From assembly GCA_029532415.1 (NCBI GenBank), contig JAQOTA010000017.1, positions 248,001 through 312,000 on the forward strand: a DNA stretch of 64,000 nt. Reading direction: 5' to 3'. This document shows positions 37,708 through 48,619 of this stretch, piece after piece. The notes beneath the pieces were generated by a model. The model worked only from the letters and a program-made list of their open reading frames with translations. It did not search any database and was not told where the DNA came from. Within the stretch, counting starts at the first letter, position 1; every line of letters starts with the position of its first letter. The DNA comes from Marasmius tenuissimus (lineage: Eukaryota > Basidiomycota > Agaricomycetes > Agaricales > Marasmiaceae). Made by a program: the position numbers and the translations under genes.

Positions 37708-39443
37708 CTAGATAGTCGCAGAGCGTCGTCGGGTATGCACTTTCTGAATCTGCGGGCGCGGGATGAGCAAATGAGCGGGAACTGTGGAAACTCGGGAAAT
37801 GCTCCGTACTTGGTCTAAATATGTTGAGGTACTACCTGGAGGTTGAGCTGCTGCATTTTGGAGACGCTGTACCACATCTCCCCTGTTGATCGCTGCCGTG
37901 GTATTACTGAGGACAGATTTTATCTCGGCATCTAGGATGGCTTCCGCGCAATGGGTGCCTGCCTCAGCGACGTTGACCGCAAACTCGACGATGTAGTCGA
38001 TTGGGTCTTCCTGGGGATGATGGGTTGTAATCTTGTGGCAAAGGCCCTCGGCGGTTGAGGACCGTTCTGTTCTCATTTGCCTGCGGGTGGATTGGTACGG
38101 GGTCGGTGTTTGCAAGTTGAACGACTCACAATAATGGGTACGTGATACGATAAAACACTCCCAGCACGTCCTCGTACGGACTGTGTGCTAGTGCACACCG
38201 GAGTTGATCCCCCAAAACTCCCCCAATTGCTGCGCATCGAATTAACAGGGACAGCGCGAGCTCTGCAAGCACGCGATCATTAGTCTCCGAACGGCTAAAC
38301 AATGATGAGCCTGGTGTTCGAGCATAGAGTCCCACGGGGACACTCACTATAAGGCAACAAGATCAAAGCAAAGGTCAAAGAGATCCACCCGGCAGGCCTG
38401 CTGATGATAGATGGGCATCTCTAGAATGACCTGAATCTCGCAGAGACGCTCGCGGATCCTGGCTCCTTCCGCAGTCACCCAGGTTCTTTTTCTTCTATTT
38501 GGTGTCAAAGTCGTTAAATTTAGCGAGTTTCTGGTTAGGGGGATGGTACTGTCGCTCCTAGGCCAGACTAAGTTTAGTCGATGGCGTTCGAGGGCGCCGG
38601 GGTGGTCCGCAAACGCTTCCAAAGCCTCCCTGGCCGCAGCTGTAACCTCTGGAGCAGTGTCGGCGTCATAGTGTTGATGTAGGTCTGTCAGGAAGGCCGG
38701 ATAACCCGCGCTCAGGATTGCTTGTTGGACGATAGGATGGTAGCGGGCGAGTTGAGATATGAAGTTTAGGAAGGGGATCACCTCATGCTTCTCGGAAGCT
38801 GACTGTGATGCACGATAGACTGAAATGAGCTCTGGGTAGGAAAGGCTCTGAGAACTTTCCCGGGTATTTCTATCCCTGTTAACGACCATTCAAGAACTCG
38901 TTGTATACGAATGAAGCAAGAACGAACCACAAACATGGCATGAAGACCATCATTTCGGAAAGGAAAATCCTTATTTCCTCCGAAGGCCATTTCATGATGC
39001 ACGAGACAAGCTGGTTGGTTTCTCTACTCCCTATCTGGATCATGATCAACCGGAGAGCTTTTTGTCGTACTTTTGCGTCGTAAAAGTCCAGCCTAAAAGG
39101 AGGACTGAGCGCAATACTCACGACTCTGATATCTCGACCCCTACCTTGAAAGTTCCAGCAGGTCATCGTAGATTCTCTCCAACTTGTCAATAGAGAACGT
39201 CGAGTCTCCGGTCGCGGTGCTGCTCTTGGAAAGATCAGAGTTGATCCTGGCGAGTTTCCAGCGAATGATGAGATTGTCTAAACCTCGAAGGCTGGCTTCG
39301 CCCAAGCTCTTAATCGCCTTTCCGGATAGAGTCCCCGGGCCCCAGATCGTGGTAGCAGAACTCTCGGTTCTGTCTGTTTGATCTGTATCGGCGGTCAACA
39401 CACTGCCTCGGTCGTTGTTTTCAGGTATTTCGGAGCGGGACAT
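37708..39443 (-). CDS. alpha-helical hypothetical protein
   Basis: Several exons; about 480 aa. The start MSRSEIPENNDRGSVLTADT is disordered, followed by TIWGPGTLSGKAIKSLGEAS and a helical solenoid-like body: VRQKALRLIMIQIGSRETNQ, VIPFLNFISQLARYHPIVQQ, VTAAAREALEAFADHPGALE, RERLCEIQVILEMPIYHQQA, ELALSLLIRCAAIGGVLGDQ, IVEFAVNVAEAGTHCAEAIL. The spacing resembles ARM/HEAT-type helices, but I recognise no named family. The frame stays open through a candidate 54-nt terminal intron (donor gtagta, acceptor ccacag), so the C-terminus is the same either way. Likely Agaricomycete-specific. Confidence 0.65.
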
Positions 39444-40167
39444 TGTGGCCAAGAGATGATCCTGCTCGCTTCCAGTGCTGCCAAGGCGCGCTGAATGGTC
39501 AGGGCTTGAGCTCGAAGATGTACCAGTAGAATTACAAAGGATTACTTCTCTGAGAATTCCCGTGACCTGAAAGTTCGGATAATAGGACCTCTGTGAAAAC
39601 TACGCTGCGGATCGGGAACTAGTAACACCTTTGCACGATGATCGTAATGGGTAGAAATTAGAACACCTCGAATGTCTGTCGGCAAGAATCGGAGACTTCA
39701 GCGCTCCGGATGGTGACGCTGTATGAATTGAAAGCAATTGAACTATTGAGATCTCTACACCTCTCACAAGGTTCAGAAGAATGCGCAGCAGTGATTTTAA
39801 CAAGAGTAAAGCTGTAAAATCAACTTCACGATGGAGCGCATATGGGCGTCAGCAAAGCTGTAGAGCATTGGGATACTTGAGCGCTACGTGCGGTCAGGTA
39901 CCCTCCAACAAGCGGGTTTGAGGCGGAGGGTGGAGAGGAATTTAATTCATTTAATTGTGAACGCCGAACGGCAAGTTGGGTGCCGCCGGCCTTTCAGGGA
40001 GGCTTCAAAGGCTGTGCCGCCAAGGAGCGCACAGACCACCCACGGCACTCCCACGGCTGGGCGTCATTTGACAAGTGACACTGCTGCGCTTGGAGTCAAA
40101 CGACCATCAGTGGTTGATATAAAAGAGCGTCTCATCATCGTTCTCGACCTTCCAACCTTCCCCGATA
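39444..40167. other. intergenic region, divergent promoters
   Basis: 724 bp between the hypothetical gene and the stomatin gene. Open frames are short and lack any family signal. No repeat or RNA seen. Confidence 0.4.
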
Positions 40168-41674
40168 ATGTCCTACAACGGTGTCGATCGCAAAGACCAC
40201 GCTCCTTCTCCCAGCGTTTCGGACTCGCACAGGAACGTAGTCGACCATGACTCTCCTCATGGTAAGGATCATAACCGTGAACGCGAGCTTATACACGAAC
40301 CTAATCACCCCAACCTTCAAAGTCACTGATGATGTTCCGGGGACCAGCAAAGTTACGTCCCAACAGCCTGGAAAGTCCCATATGATTCAGGTTCAACCGC
40401 TGAAGCGGAGCGAAATGCAGGTGAGTCCTCATCTCTACTCGGCTGATGCCTTCATGTCTCATCCAATCATCTTATAGCCGTCATACGCCCAAGACCTTGG
40501 TACAGGAGAGGTGCACACGACTTCATTCAGCGCGAAGAGAAAGGAGCTCACAAAGCATTCGTACAGGTTACTCACGGAATTTATGGCTCCTTAATGCATG
40601 GATTGGGTTCCATTGTTGGTTTGTGTGGGATGGTTCCGTGCTGCCCGTGCCCCAACCCGTTCAGGGAAGTCAACCAAGGTTCGCACACTCGTACAACTTC
40701 TTGCATTCTTTTCTCACGTCCTACAGGTTCCGTTGGTTTGGTCCAACGATTCGGACAGTTCTACAAGTCCGTCGATCCGGGTCTGGTACAAGTCAATGTT
40801 TGCACCGAGTCGCTGCGCATCGTGGACGTGAAGATTCAAATCAGTCCTATTGGGCGACAGACTGTCATGTAGGTTTTTCTGAACCTACCATTTTTACAAA
40901 CGCCTAACTCTGAATATAGCACCCGCGACAACGTGAACGTAGAAATGTTCGTCATGTTTTCCCGCCCGATGTGATGAACACGTCTTTAACATCGTATTTC
41001 TAGTGATTCCGTCATTTACTTCCAGATCTGCAACCCTTACAGGGCGGCATTCGGTATCACGGATTTGCGGCAAGCACTTATTGAACGAGCGCAAACCACG
41101 CTTCGTCATGTCGTCGGAGCTCGGGCTGTACAATCTGTTGTCACCGAACGAGAGGCCATCGCGTTCGAGATTGCTGAAATCGTTGGCGACATCGCAGACA
41201 AGTGGGGTGTTGCCATCGAGGGGATCCTCATCAAGGACATCATCTTCAGCGCTGAAGTCGCTGCCAGTTTGAGTTCGGCCGCTCAGCAGAAGAGGATTGG
41301 AGAGAGTAAAGTCATTGCCGCGAGGGCAGAGGTCGACGCTGCCAGGTTGATGAGACAGGCGGCAGACATTCTTGCCAGTCCGGCAGCCATGCAAATCCGT
41401 CAACTGGAGGCTTGTGAGTATTTATTCGGATCTTGACTTGATCGTGTGAGTCTCTAATCTTGGCTTTCTCTCAGTGCAACAAATGGCCAAGTCTGGAAAC
41501 AGCAAGGTCGTCTTTGTTCCCATGCAGCTCCAAAGCGACATCTCCAACCAATTGGCAAGTGGCTCTGGAATGAACGCTATGATTTCCAACGAGGGTGGCA
41601 GCGATCCACACACTCAAGATGGATTCGGTGCCGCCGGCAAGGTGGGATTATTGAACAGCGTCTCCGAGATTTGA
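40168..41674 (+). CDS. stomatin/prohibitin-like SPFH (band 7) protein
   Basis: About seven exons. Start MSYNGVDRKDHAPSPSVSDS. The N-terminal third is disordered and basic. A hydrophobic hairpin, YGSLMHGLGSIVGLCGMVPC followed by CPCPNPFREV with likely palmitoylated cysteines, anchors it on the membrane. The SPFH domain runs SVGLVQRFGQFYKSVDPGLV, NVCTESLRIVDVKIQISPIG, SVIYFQICNPYRAAFGITDL, RQALIERAQTTLRHVVGARA and SAEVAASLSSAAQQKRIGES, then a coiled coil. Known role: stomatins form oligomers in lipid rafts and regulate channels. The last residues DGFGAAGKVGLLNSVSEI are not conserved. Two introns split the hairpin. Confidence 0.88.
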
Positions 41675-42246
41675 AGGAAGCTAAATTAGCCTCTCCTCTC
41701 CCCCTCCAAAAGTCATGAAAAACCACTTCTACGGCTCCTTGAGGAGATCGACACGGCCCCTTCATTTCGTCATGATATCTATTAATTATCACCAGGGTGG
41801 ATTACTTTTTCTGTCTCTGAAGTACGATACTAAACGCTAATACCCTCTGCGTTTATGCCTTTTGCTTACTTTCTGACGCCTTCCTCGATGCCCACCTTGT
41901 ATCCCTTAACCCTTATTTGTACACTATTCTGCTACCTCCTGTTCCAGCGACTTTGCTGTCCAGTATTACTATCACTTGCTTGCGATGAATTCAGTTGCTA
42001 CCTTCGCCCCACCGTGCACACGGTCGGAGATTCAATCGTGCTGTGAGCCCACTGGACTTAGTGTAGAGCTTGTAGCTTGGAAGACGAGAAAGAACATTAT
42101 TCAAAAGTGCAAGTACATCATTATATGGATAACAGTGTGGGCCAATTCATGGTCATTAGAGTTTCATCCAACTGTGTAAAACGTTAAGACGTGCTAAATG
42201 AACGGTCGAGGAACGGGACTCACGAGATCTATCGTACTCGTCGCAT
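41675..42246. other. intergenic region between convergent genes
   Basis: 572 bp of 3' flanks of stomatin and KEI1. Nothing recognised apart from short pyrimidine-rich tracts. Confidence 0.4.
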
Positions 42247-43244
42247 CTATCTGGCCGTCTGCGTACGCGAGCCGGACGGCCGCTCTTGGTCAAACAAAAC
42301 TTCAGCATTCTGAGCCGAAGTCGTGGGTTTAGACTTTCGCGCGTCGTGGTTGGGTACAGTGCTGTTCGGCGTGCGCGGGGGGAAACGGTAGAGGTCTTCG
42401 AGGCCCTCATCCTCCTCGGGGTAACCAAGCGCACTGTCATATGTATCGTTGTTATTCGTGGTCGAAGCTGGAGCCCGGGAGCGGAGAAGAGAACGATAGG
42501 TCCCTTTACGGAGGTGAGAGGCATAGGAGTAGATTAATAGGGCGAGATAGATCTTGAAAACGTTAGGAAACGATGTGGTATGGAACGGGACGGAGGTAGC
42601 TACCTTGATGAGCCATGAGATGATGATGAAAGCCGCAGCCGTTCCTTTCTCCTGGTTCCAGAGCTTCAGAGAAGCGGCGGCACGCTCTTCGTCTGACATC
42701 GGAATATTGCTGTGGACAGTGCCTTCAATAATTTCGATCTGGGCGGGAGAGTTGGCCGTATGTTGTCCATCGTGAGGGTTGTGGAACCACCAAAGGACTG
42801 CAAAGTAGACAGTCCATGAAGTCGAGAATATGTGGTCGGCAAAGAATAGATGTGCGAAGTAGAGAGTTTTCTTTGGGTCCTCCTGCAAGTTTCGGGGGTC
42901 ACTTTATTGGGCGGCTTTGAAACCAGGCAGTTTTGGTCATCGTACCTCTTTTACCGCCTGGACACCCCAGACCAGTGCTACGAGGGCTACGACGGAGTAG
43001 ATGTACAAACTGAGCTGTGAGAATGATCCTCCAGCTCCAGTTGCAACAGCAATGAGACCATAGACCCCTGCTACTTTGTTAAATATCTGGATTTTGTTGC
43101 GGGTTGAAGTGAGTGGAGATTACGAGAATTACAAGGACATACCGCGAAAAACAAAGCGACAGAGACGGCGGTCTTGAGATCAAGAATACCAAGGCAAGAG
43201 GTAAGAGGCCATATACGCCATTCTGGACGAAGCATGAGTCTCAT
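42247..43244 (-). CDS. KEI1: inositol phosphorylceramide synthase regulatory subunit Kei1
   Basis: Three exons or so. Start MRLMLRPEWRIWPLTSCLGI at 43244; the first membrane helix is FLDLKTAVSVALFFA-like (ILDLKTAVSVALFFA). The next exon gives the second and third helices (VFNKVAGVYGLIAVATGAGG, YIYSVVALVALVWGVQAVK), then HLFFADHIFSTSWTVYFAVL and AAAFIIISWLIK with IYLALLIYSYASHLRKGTYR, the Kei1 signature. The tail is Arg/Ser-rich and disordered (PPRTPNSTVPNHDARKSK). Known role: obligate partner of Aur1 in IPC synthesis in the Golgi; in yeast the C-terminus is cut by Kex2. Divergent with eIF4E, 141 bp between starts. Confidence 0.83.
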
Positions 43245-43385
43245 GGAGGTTGGCGCGTAAGCAGCACCTGTCGCTGCCAAACGCGGCGACGGGCGTTGTT
43301 TGCGTTTACTTTGGTCTCGAATTATTTTTTGCCAAGTTCTCGTTTCTCCTTCTCCCCCTCATCTACTTGTACTTTTAATATCTGA

Positions 43386-44504
43386 ATGGCTACCAGCTAT
43401 TTCTCGAATCACTCTCAATCCCGTTTCCTCGCAAATTCAGCCCCATCATCGTCTCAACAACCACAGCAACCAGCGACACCGACTCAAGCACCCCCTCGTT
43501 CTCGTTTACCATCCTCTAAACATTTTTCTACATCTGTTTCTTCATCGTTGAGCTCCGAACGTAACTCTTCCAAAGAAAATAACTCGAGTAGTCAAAGCTC
43601 CCCTTCAAACGCTAGCACCAATATTCACCCATTGAAAAACACGTATGTTCGTAGTTTATCGCGTCTTTACTCCAACAGTTGTGTCTGAAAAAGAGTCATT
43701 GCTCACGGGTAGATGGGTGTTCTGGTTCAGGCAGCATCGAGCTCCTGGCAACAAGATAACGAACTATGAAGAAGGCATAAAGAAGATATCCTCCTTGAGC
43801 TCTGTGAGTTCATTCTTCAGGGTCCATTTACGATGCATCGTGGGCTCATGGTGATAATTCAAGGTTGAATCGTTTTGGTCCTTGTGGACGCACCTTACCC
43901 CTCCTTCTGCCCTACAGCCCACCACCGATTACCTTGTTTTCCACTCTGGCATTCGAAGGCCAGTTTGGGAAGATCCTTTGAACATCACCGGAGGCAAATG
44001 GATAATCCGCCTGAAAAAAGGCGTAGCGGACAGAATCTGGGAGGATCTCGTCCTCGCTATTCTCGGCGAGCAATTCGACGAAATCAAGCAACCCACCGAG
44101 ACTGATGGAGACAATGCTGTAGCGGGGAGTTGGGAGGACAGTAGCGATCCAGGATCAGAGTTTCCGGAGATTTGTGGGTGTACCATCAGTGTGAGGCAGA
44201 GTGAGGATATTGTCAGTCTTTGGAATCGAGTGGAGAGTGATGTCAAGCATCGCGAAAAGATAAGGTGCGTTTAGGTGGCTCCTTGCCAAGCATGCGAGCA
44301 CTCTGACGACGTGCACAGGGATACCATGCGAAGAGTCCTCAATCTCCCGCCCTCTACGATAATGGAGTACAAGACCAATAATGGTGAGCTCCTTGTCCTC
44401 TGAGTCTGCCTGGAAGTCGGCTCTGATCTTCCGTTCATCTAGATTCGATGAATGACAAGTCAAGTTTCCGTAATTCAGCAATCGACCGGACTCCCTACTC
44501 ATAG
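43386..44504 (+). CDS. eIF4E family cap-binding protein, class II (4EHP-like)
   Basis: About five exons. A Ser/Gln/Pro-rich N-terminus (85 residues) precedes NTWVFWFRQHRAPGNKITNY, with the eIF4E core continuing in SLSSVESFWSLWTHLTPPSA, DYLVFHSGIRRPVWEDPLN, GGKWIIRLKKGVADRIWEDL, LAILGEQFDEIKQP and TISVRQSEDIVSLWNR. The Trp equivalents of human W43, W46, W73 and W102 are present (WVFW, SFWSLW, PVWED), but the W56 position is Tyr (ITNYEEG). Tyr/Phe there is the class II (4EHP, eIF4E2) signature. Known role of the class: binds cap weakly and represses or selects mRNAs. The stop at 44502-44504 follows a short, Ser-rich C-terminus. Confidence 0.87.
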
Positions 44505-44949
44505 CACTTGACTCCCGGGACTGGTTCGCGGGGAAGAGATAGCGGCCATGTTGTTCGATATGTATCTCTCTTAACGTTATCCCTAACTTGCTGTTTGTTC
44601 TGGACTCGAAACCACTCACTTCACCGCCCCTTGTGCCGCGAGGCACGGGCGCGTTGAAGTGAATGGCCTCGAGCCTATGCTTGTTCCAACTCTCCTATAT
44701 CACAGTTTATCTCTTTCCCCGTACTGGCAGCTCAAAATCGCTGTATTTAGAGATCAACGTGAGTGACTAGGGCGCAGTGCCGCGTAAAAAGTGAAGGTGC
44801 ACCAGCAGCCTCCGGTTGAATAGGATGCGACAGGATGAAAAGGTTGTCAGCCAATGCAAAGCGAACAAGGAGACGAGTCGCGACCGCCAGCCCCATGTTT
44901 CTGAATAGAAAAAGTATAAGTCTATCAAGCGCCAGACACCCTTCAAGGC
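44505..44949. other. intergenic region
   Basis: 445 bp between the eIF4E stop and the 3' end of the F-box pseudogene. Open frames here have no family signal. Confidence 0.35.
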
Positions 44950-46576
44950 TATCTGTCTTCTTCGCCACTCTCTTCGCCAGACTTGTCCTGAGTATATGGA
45001 TAACCCTGATTTCGACCTTGACTCCAGCATCCCCAAAGCATGTCAGGGACAAGAGATCGTCGTATGAGTTTTGGCTTCGAACCGTCAACGTGATGTTGGT
45101 CGAGCCTTAGTAGTCGTTCAAGGTCGGCGTGTCGTGTTCTATTCTCTGCGCTGCGGGTAGTATTCGACTGGTATCTGGAAGTCGTGAGGCTAAAACACTG
45201 ACTAAGAGCTTCTCGTCCAGCCCTTCGAAGTCGTTGATGACCAGACTGAGATCTTTTAGATGAGGTATGAGCATATCCGCTGATGTATTGCAATCCGTTC
45301 CGAAACCTCCGACCGTTTCGCGAAAGAAGGAAAGGCGAGCGAGAAAATGATTCGTGATCATCTTCTTCGTCCCTGTGCCAGAGCCGAGTTCGCCGTTATC
45401 CGCGATCGTAAGTATAGTTAGGGTTGGGGTGAGAGGGAGAAGAGACAATAGGCTCTTGTCATCCATAGGGAGATAGCGGAGGCAGAGCGATGTGAGGGAG
45501 CAGGAGGACCGGACGAAGAAGTCGCGGAGGGTCGAGGCACCATCCCAAGGCGAATGACATGTAGCAATCCCAAAGGTTTTCAATTCCATGGATTTGAGAC
45601 CTGGGAGGGTAAGATGCTTCACAGTGCTACCAAGAGCGTCAACGTGTACTATAGAGACGTCGATAGAGGAATGGGCAGTAGGGCGTCGACGACAGTCAAG
45701 TCGAGTTGAAGGCTTTTGATCTGGCGCCAGGGCTAGGTAAGTCGGGGGATAACTAGGCGGCTAGTTAAGGTGAGTGACTGGAGTGAGGGGGCCAGCTCAA
45801 AGGTTGCCAACCCTAAGGCCTAAGGTCTCAAGTAAGGGTGTTTGGCCAACAATTGGAGCAGGAATGAAAGTTGGGGGTCGAAAGCCAAGATGCTCCAATA
45901 ACGGTATTTGGCCTCGAAGGCTACGAAACATCTGCGCTTCAAAGTTAGACGGCTCGATGGAAAGGTCGAGACGGGCCCATCGCCTCGAGCTTTGGATTAG
46001 AGATTCGAAGAAGTCTCGTCCATGACTTGGGCAACCGTGATACTCTGCATTTATTGTGAGTGGGGCGGATTCGGATCTCTCGATGAAGAGTTTGGTTCCA
46101 CGATACACCCTGGTATCAGGACTAGACAACGTTTCATAGATATGTAACGACGCCCATAGCACTGGTGTACCCACCGCCAGTTTACGCTAGCGGCCGCATA
46201 CCGAGGAGATTATCATGGGCAGCTGAAGATATGGAGAAGAACGTAGAGCGTATGGCCCATGAGCAGCAGAGCTTGAATATTTGTGTCATGATTTCCGGTG
46301 GCATCCTGTGAATCGACGACAACAGTGACCTGTACTTCGCCAGCTTTTGGTTGTCCATTTCTCTACGGCTCTCCACTATAATACTAGCCCCTTGAGCCTG
46401 TTTATCTCTCCGTTGACCTTTTTGAGGTGGGTATCGAAAGTCCTCAACTCCTGTTCAGTGTTCAAGATATGGTGGGATATGATTTGTCTGTCGAACTCGG
46501 TGGTAGTACCGCGATATGGCAATTGGATGCTCGTAGGAGTCGCGAAGTTTACGCGTCCATTAGCATTGCTAGTCAT
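44950..46576 (-). pseudogene. F-box/leucine-rich-repeat gene, disrupted
   Basis: The start MTSNANGRVNFATPTSIQLP is followed by the coiled-coil lead (TEQELRTFDTHLKKVNGEIN) and the F-box (SLLSSIHRMPPEIMTQIFKL), as in large Agaricomycete F-box families. It continues as VGTPVLWASLHIYETLSS, then a leucine-rich stretch (CSLTSLCLRYLPMDDKSLLS, IPHLKDLSLVINDFEGLDEK). The frame is broken: a stop/frameshift near 46379; a frameshift near 46215; TAG at 46187-46189 where VCGR-W-RKLAV expects Trp; a frameshift near 45797; and another in-frame stop soon after. No intron of usable length explains these. The 3' limit is approximate. Confidence 0.78.
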
Positions 46577-46927
46577 GCTACCAACAAGCACTGAAAATGA
46601 GCGGTCGAGATGACGGTTATGTAAAGGGAGTGGCGGGTCAACGAGTACAGTATGTACCCGCGTGATATTTTCCACGCACAGTCCCTGCTATGCTAGTTTG
46701 TGGGTCCTTTTTTCCATTGCCATCCACAAGATCGAACACTTTGCCGATCTGCAAAACCCGTTTGCCAAATCTCTGTCTTGACTCCGGGCTCGGTAGCTGT
46801 TCATGTCCGAGTGCCCAGGACCCATAGTGAGCTGATTTTATTTTTTTTGTCCAGATGGCACGATATTTTTCGCATATAAAGTGCTTAGCATCCTAAGTAC
46901 TACGTTCTTATTCCTTGCCTTGTCGAA
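46577..46927. promoter_or_regulatory. ERG24 upstream region with TATA box
   Basis: 351 bp. TATAAA at 46875-46880 lies 48 bp upstream of the ERG24 ATG, a plausible core promoter position if the 5' UTR is very short. No sterol-responsive motif was identified by eye. Confidence 0.45.
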
Positions 46928-48582
46928 ATGGCACGGTCAAAGTCAAGAAACCCTCCAACGTCCGAGTTGAATCCTCGAACCACGGAGTACCATTTCCTTG
47001 GGCCCTTAGGCACTCTCGCCGTCACCATAATTGTCCCCGTCATTGTTTACTCACAGTATTTTGGGTGTTCCGAAGAGACTGGGGGATGCCCGCCTCAATT
47101 CACACTTCAGGATATCACCAAGTCTCTTAGCGACTCACGGTGGTGGGGGTCACTATGGGATCAAGAGGCTGCCATTGCCTACTTGGCTTGGTACACATTT
47201 TGCGTCGTGTGCTGGTTCATTTTACCTGGAGAGTGGGTGAAGGGAACGGTATTGCGCGACGGAAATGTAAAGGAATACAAGATTAATGGTATGTACTCAA
47301 CTTTCACGGGACGCGTCGAATTATGATCCATGACCATCTAGGTCTCTCGACCCTCATGCTCGCCGTTGGGTTAGCCATCGGAACTATCGTCAAATTTGGC
47401 CCAGAATCTTTCACGTTTATCTACCACAAATGGGTGGGGCTTATCACAGCGGCTCTTGTCATGTCCTTCATTCAAGCGGTCTACGTCTATGCCGCGTCTT
47501 TTGCCCAAGGAAAGCTTCTCGCTTTGGGAGGCAACAGCGGAAATGTCATTTACGATGTACGTCGCTGACCATTGACTTGACGAATATTGAAGCGCATATA
47601 TCAACTTCTATAACTTCAGTGGTTTATCGGGCGCGAGCTGAATCCGTCCATTGGCTCCTTCGACATCATGTCTTTCAACGAACTTCGTCCTGGCCTGATA
47701 CTTTGGATACTCATCGATATTTCCATGATCTGTGAACAAGCTGTTCGACGTGGAGGATTTTCAAAAGTCCCCGACTCCATCTGGCTCACATCAGCGTTCC
47801 AGATCTTCTACGTTGTCGATTCCTTGTGGAACGAGGTATGAACAGACAGGGCTAAATCTTCTACTCGTATTCTGACGGCCCCTTAGTCCGCCCTGTTCAC
47901 CACTGTCGATATCATCATGGAAGGCTTCGGATTCATGCTCGCCGTTGGTGACCTAGTCTGGGTTCCGTTCGTATATTCTCTCCCGAGCAGGTACCTAGCG
48001 TTCAACCCGATCGAGCTTGGGGTTCTCAAGAGCGTCTCGATCTTTGGGATCAACTTCCTCGGATATTGGATCTTCCGAGCGTCTAACGGGGAAAAGAATG
48101 ATTTCCGGAACGGAAAGAATCCAAAGAGTAAGTCCCAAAGACAACTCACCTCAACGACTGGTGGCCTCATTCATCTCTGCGTCTCCCCGTAGACCTCAAG
48201 TATATGACCACAACTACTGGCTCTAAGCTCCTGACATCAGGCTGGTGGGGCGTATCTCGACATCCAAACTACTTGTGGGTCATTCCTCTCTCCTCGCAGT
48301 GGTTGATTAATGTGTCGACCGCACAGAGGTGACATTCTCATGTCCATTGCATGGAGCCTTCCAACCGGTTTCAACACTCCTATCACATATTTCTACCCAA
48401 TATTCTTCACGTTCTTCCTCATACATCGACAAGAACGGGACGAGGCCAAGTGTCAACAAAAGTAAGCCTCAAAGAAAAGTGGCCATTCTGAATAGGTCCT
48501 GACACGATATTTTAGATATGGAAAGGATTGGGATAAGTACAAATCAATTGTGCGGTACAAGATTCTTCCATATATTTATTAG
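46928..48582 (+). CDS. ERG24: C-14 sterol reductase
   Basis: Six to seven exons. Start MARSKSRNPPTSELNPRTTE. Membrane helices include FLGPLGTLAVTIIVPVIVYS, AYLAWYTFCVVCWFILPG, LSTLMLAVGLAIGTIVKFG, WVGLITAALVMSFIQAVYVY and LGYWIFRASNGEKNDFRNG. Conserved blocks: DIMSFNELRPGLILWILIDI, FMLAVGDLVWVPFVYSLPSR, TTTTGSKLLTSGWWGVSRHP and RDEAKCQQKYGKDWDKY, then the ending YKILPYIY with the stop at 48580-48582. The GWWGxxRHPNY and YGKDW motifs are the sterol reductase/lamin-B-receptor signatures. Known role: NADPH-dependent reduction of the delta-14 double bond in ergosterol synthesis at the ER; target of morpholine fungicides. Intact. Confidence 0.93.
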
Positions 48583-48619
48583 TCCTGGAACAACACAGAA
48601 CTATAGAATTCATCAATGA

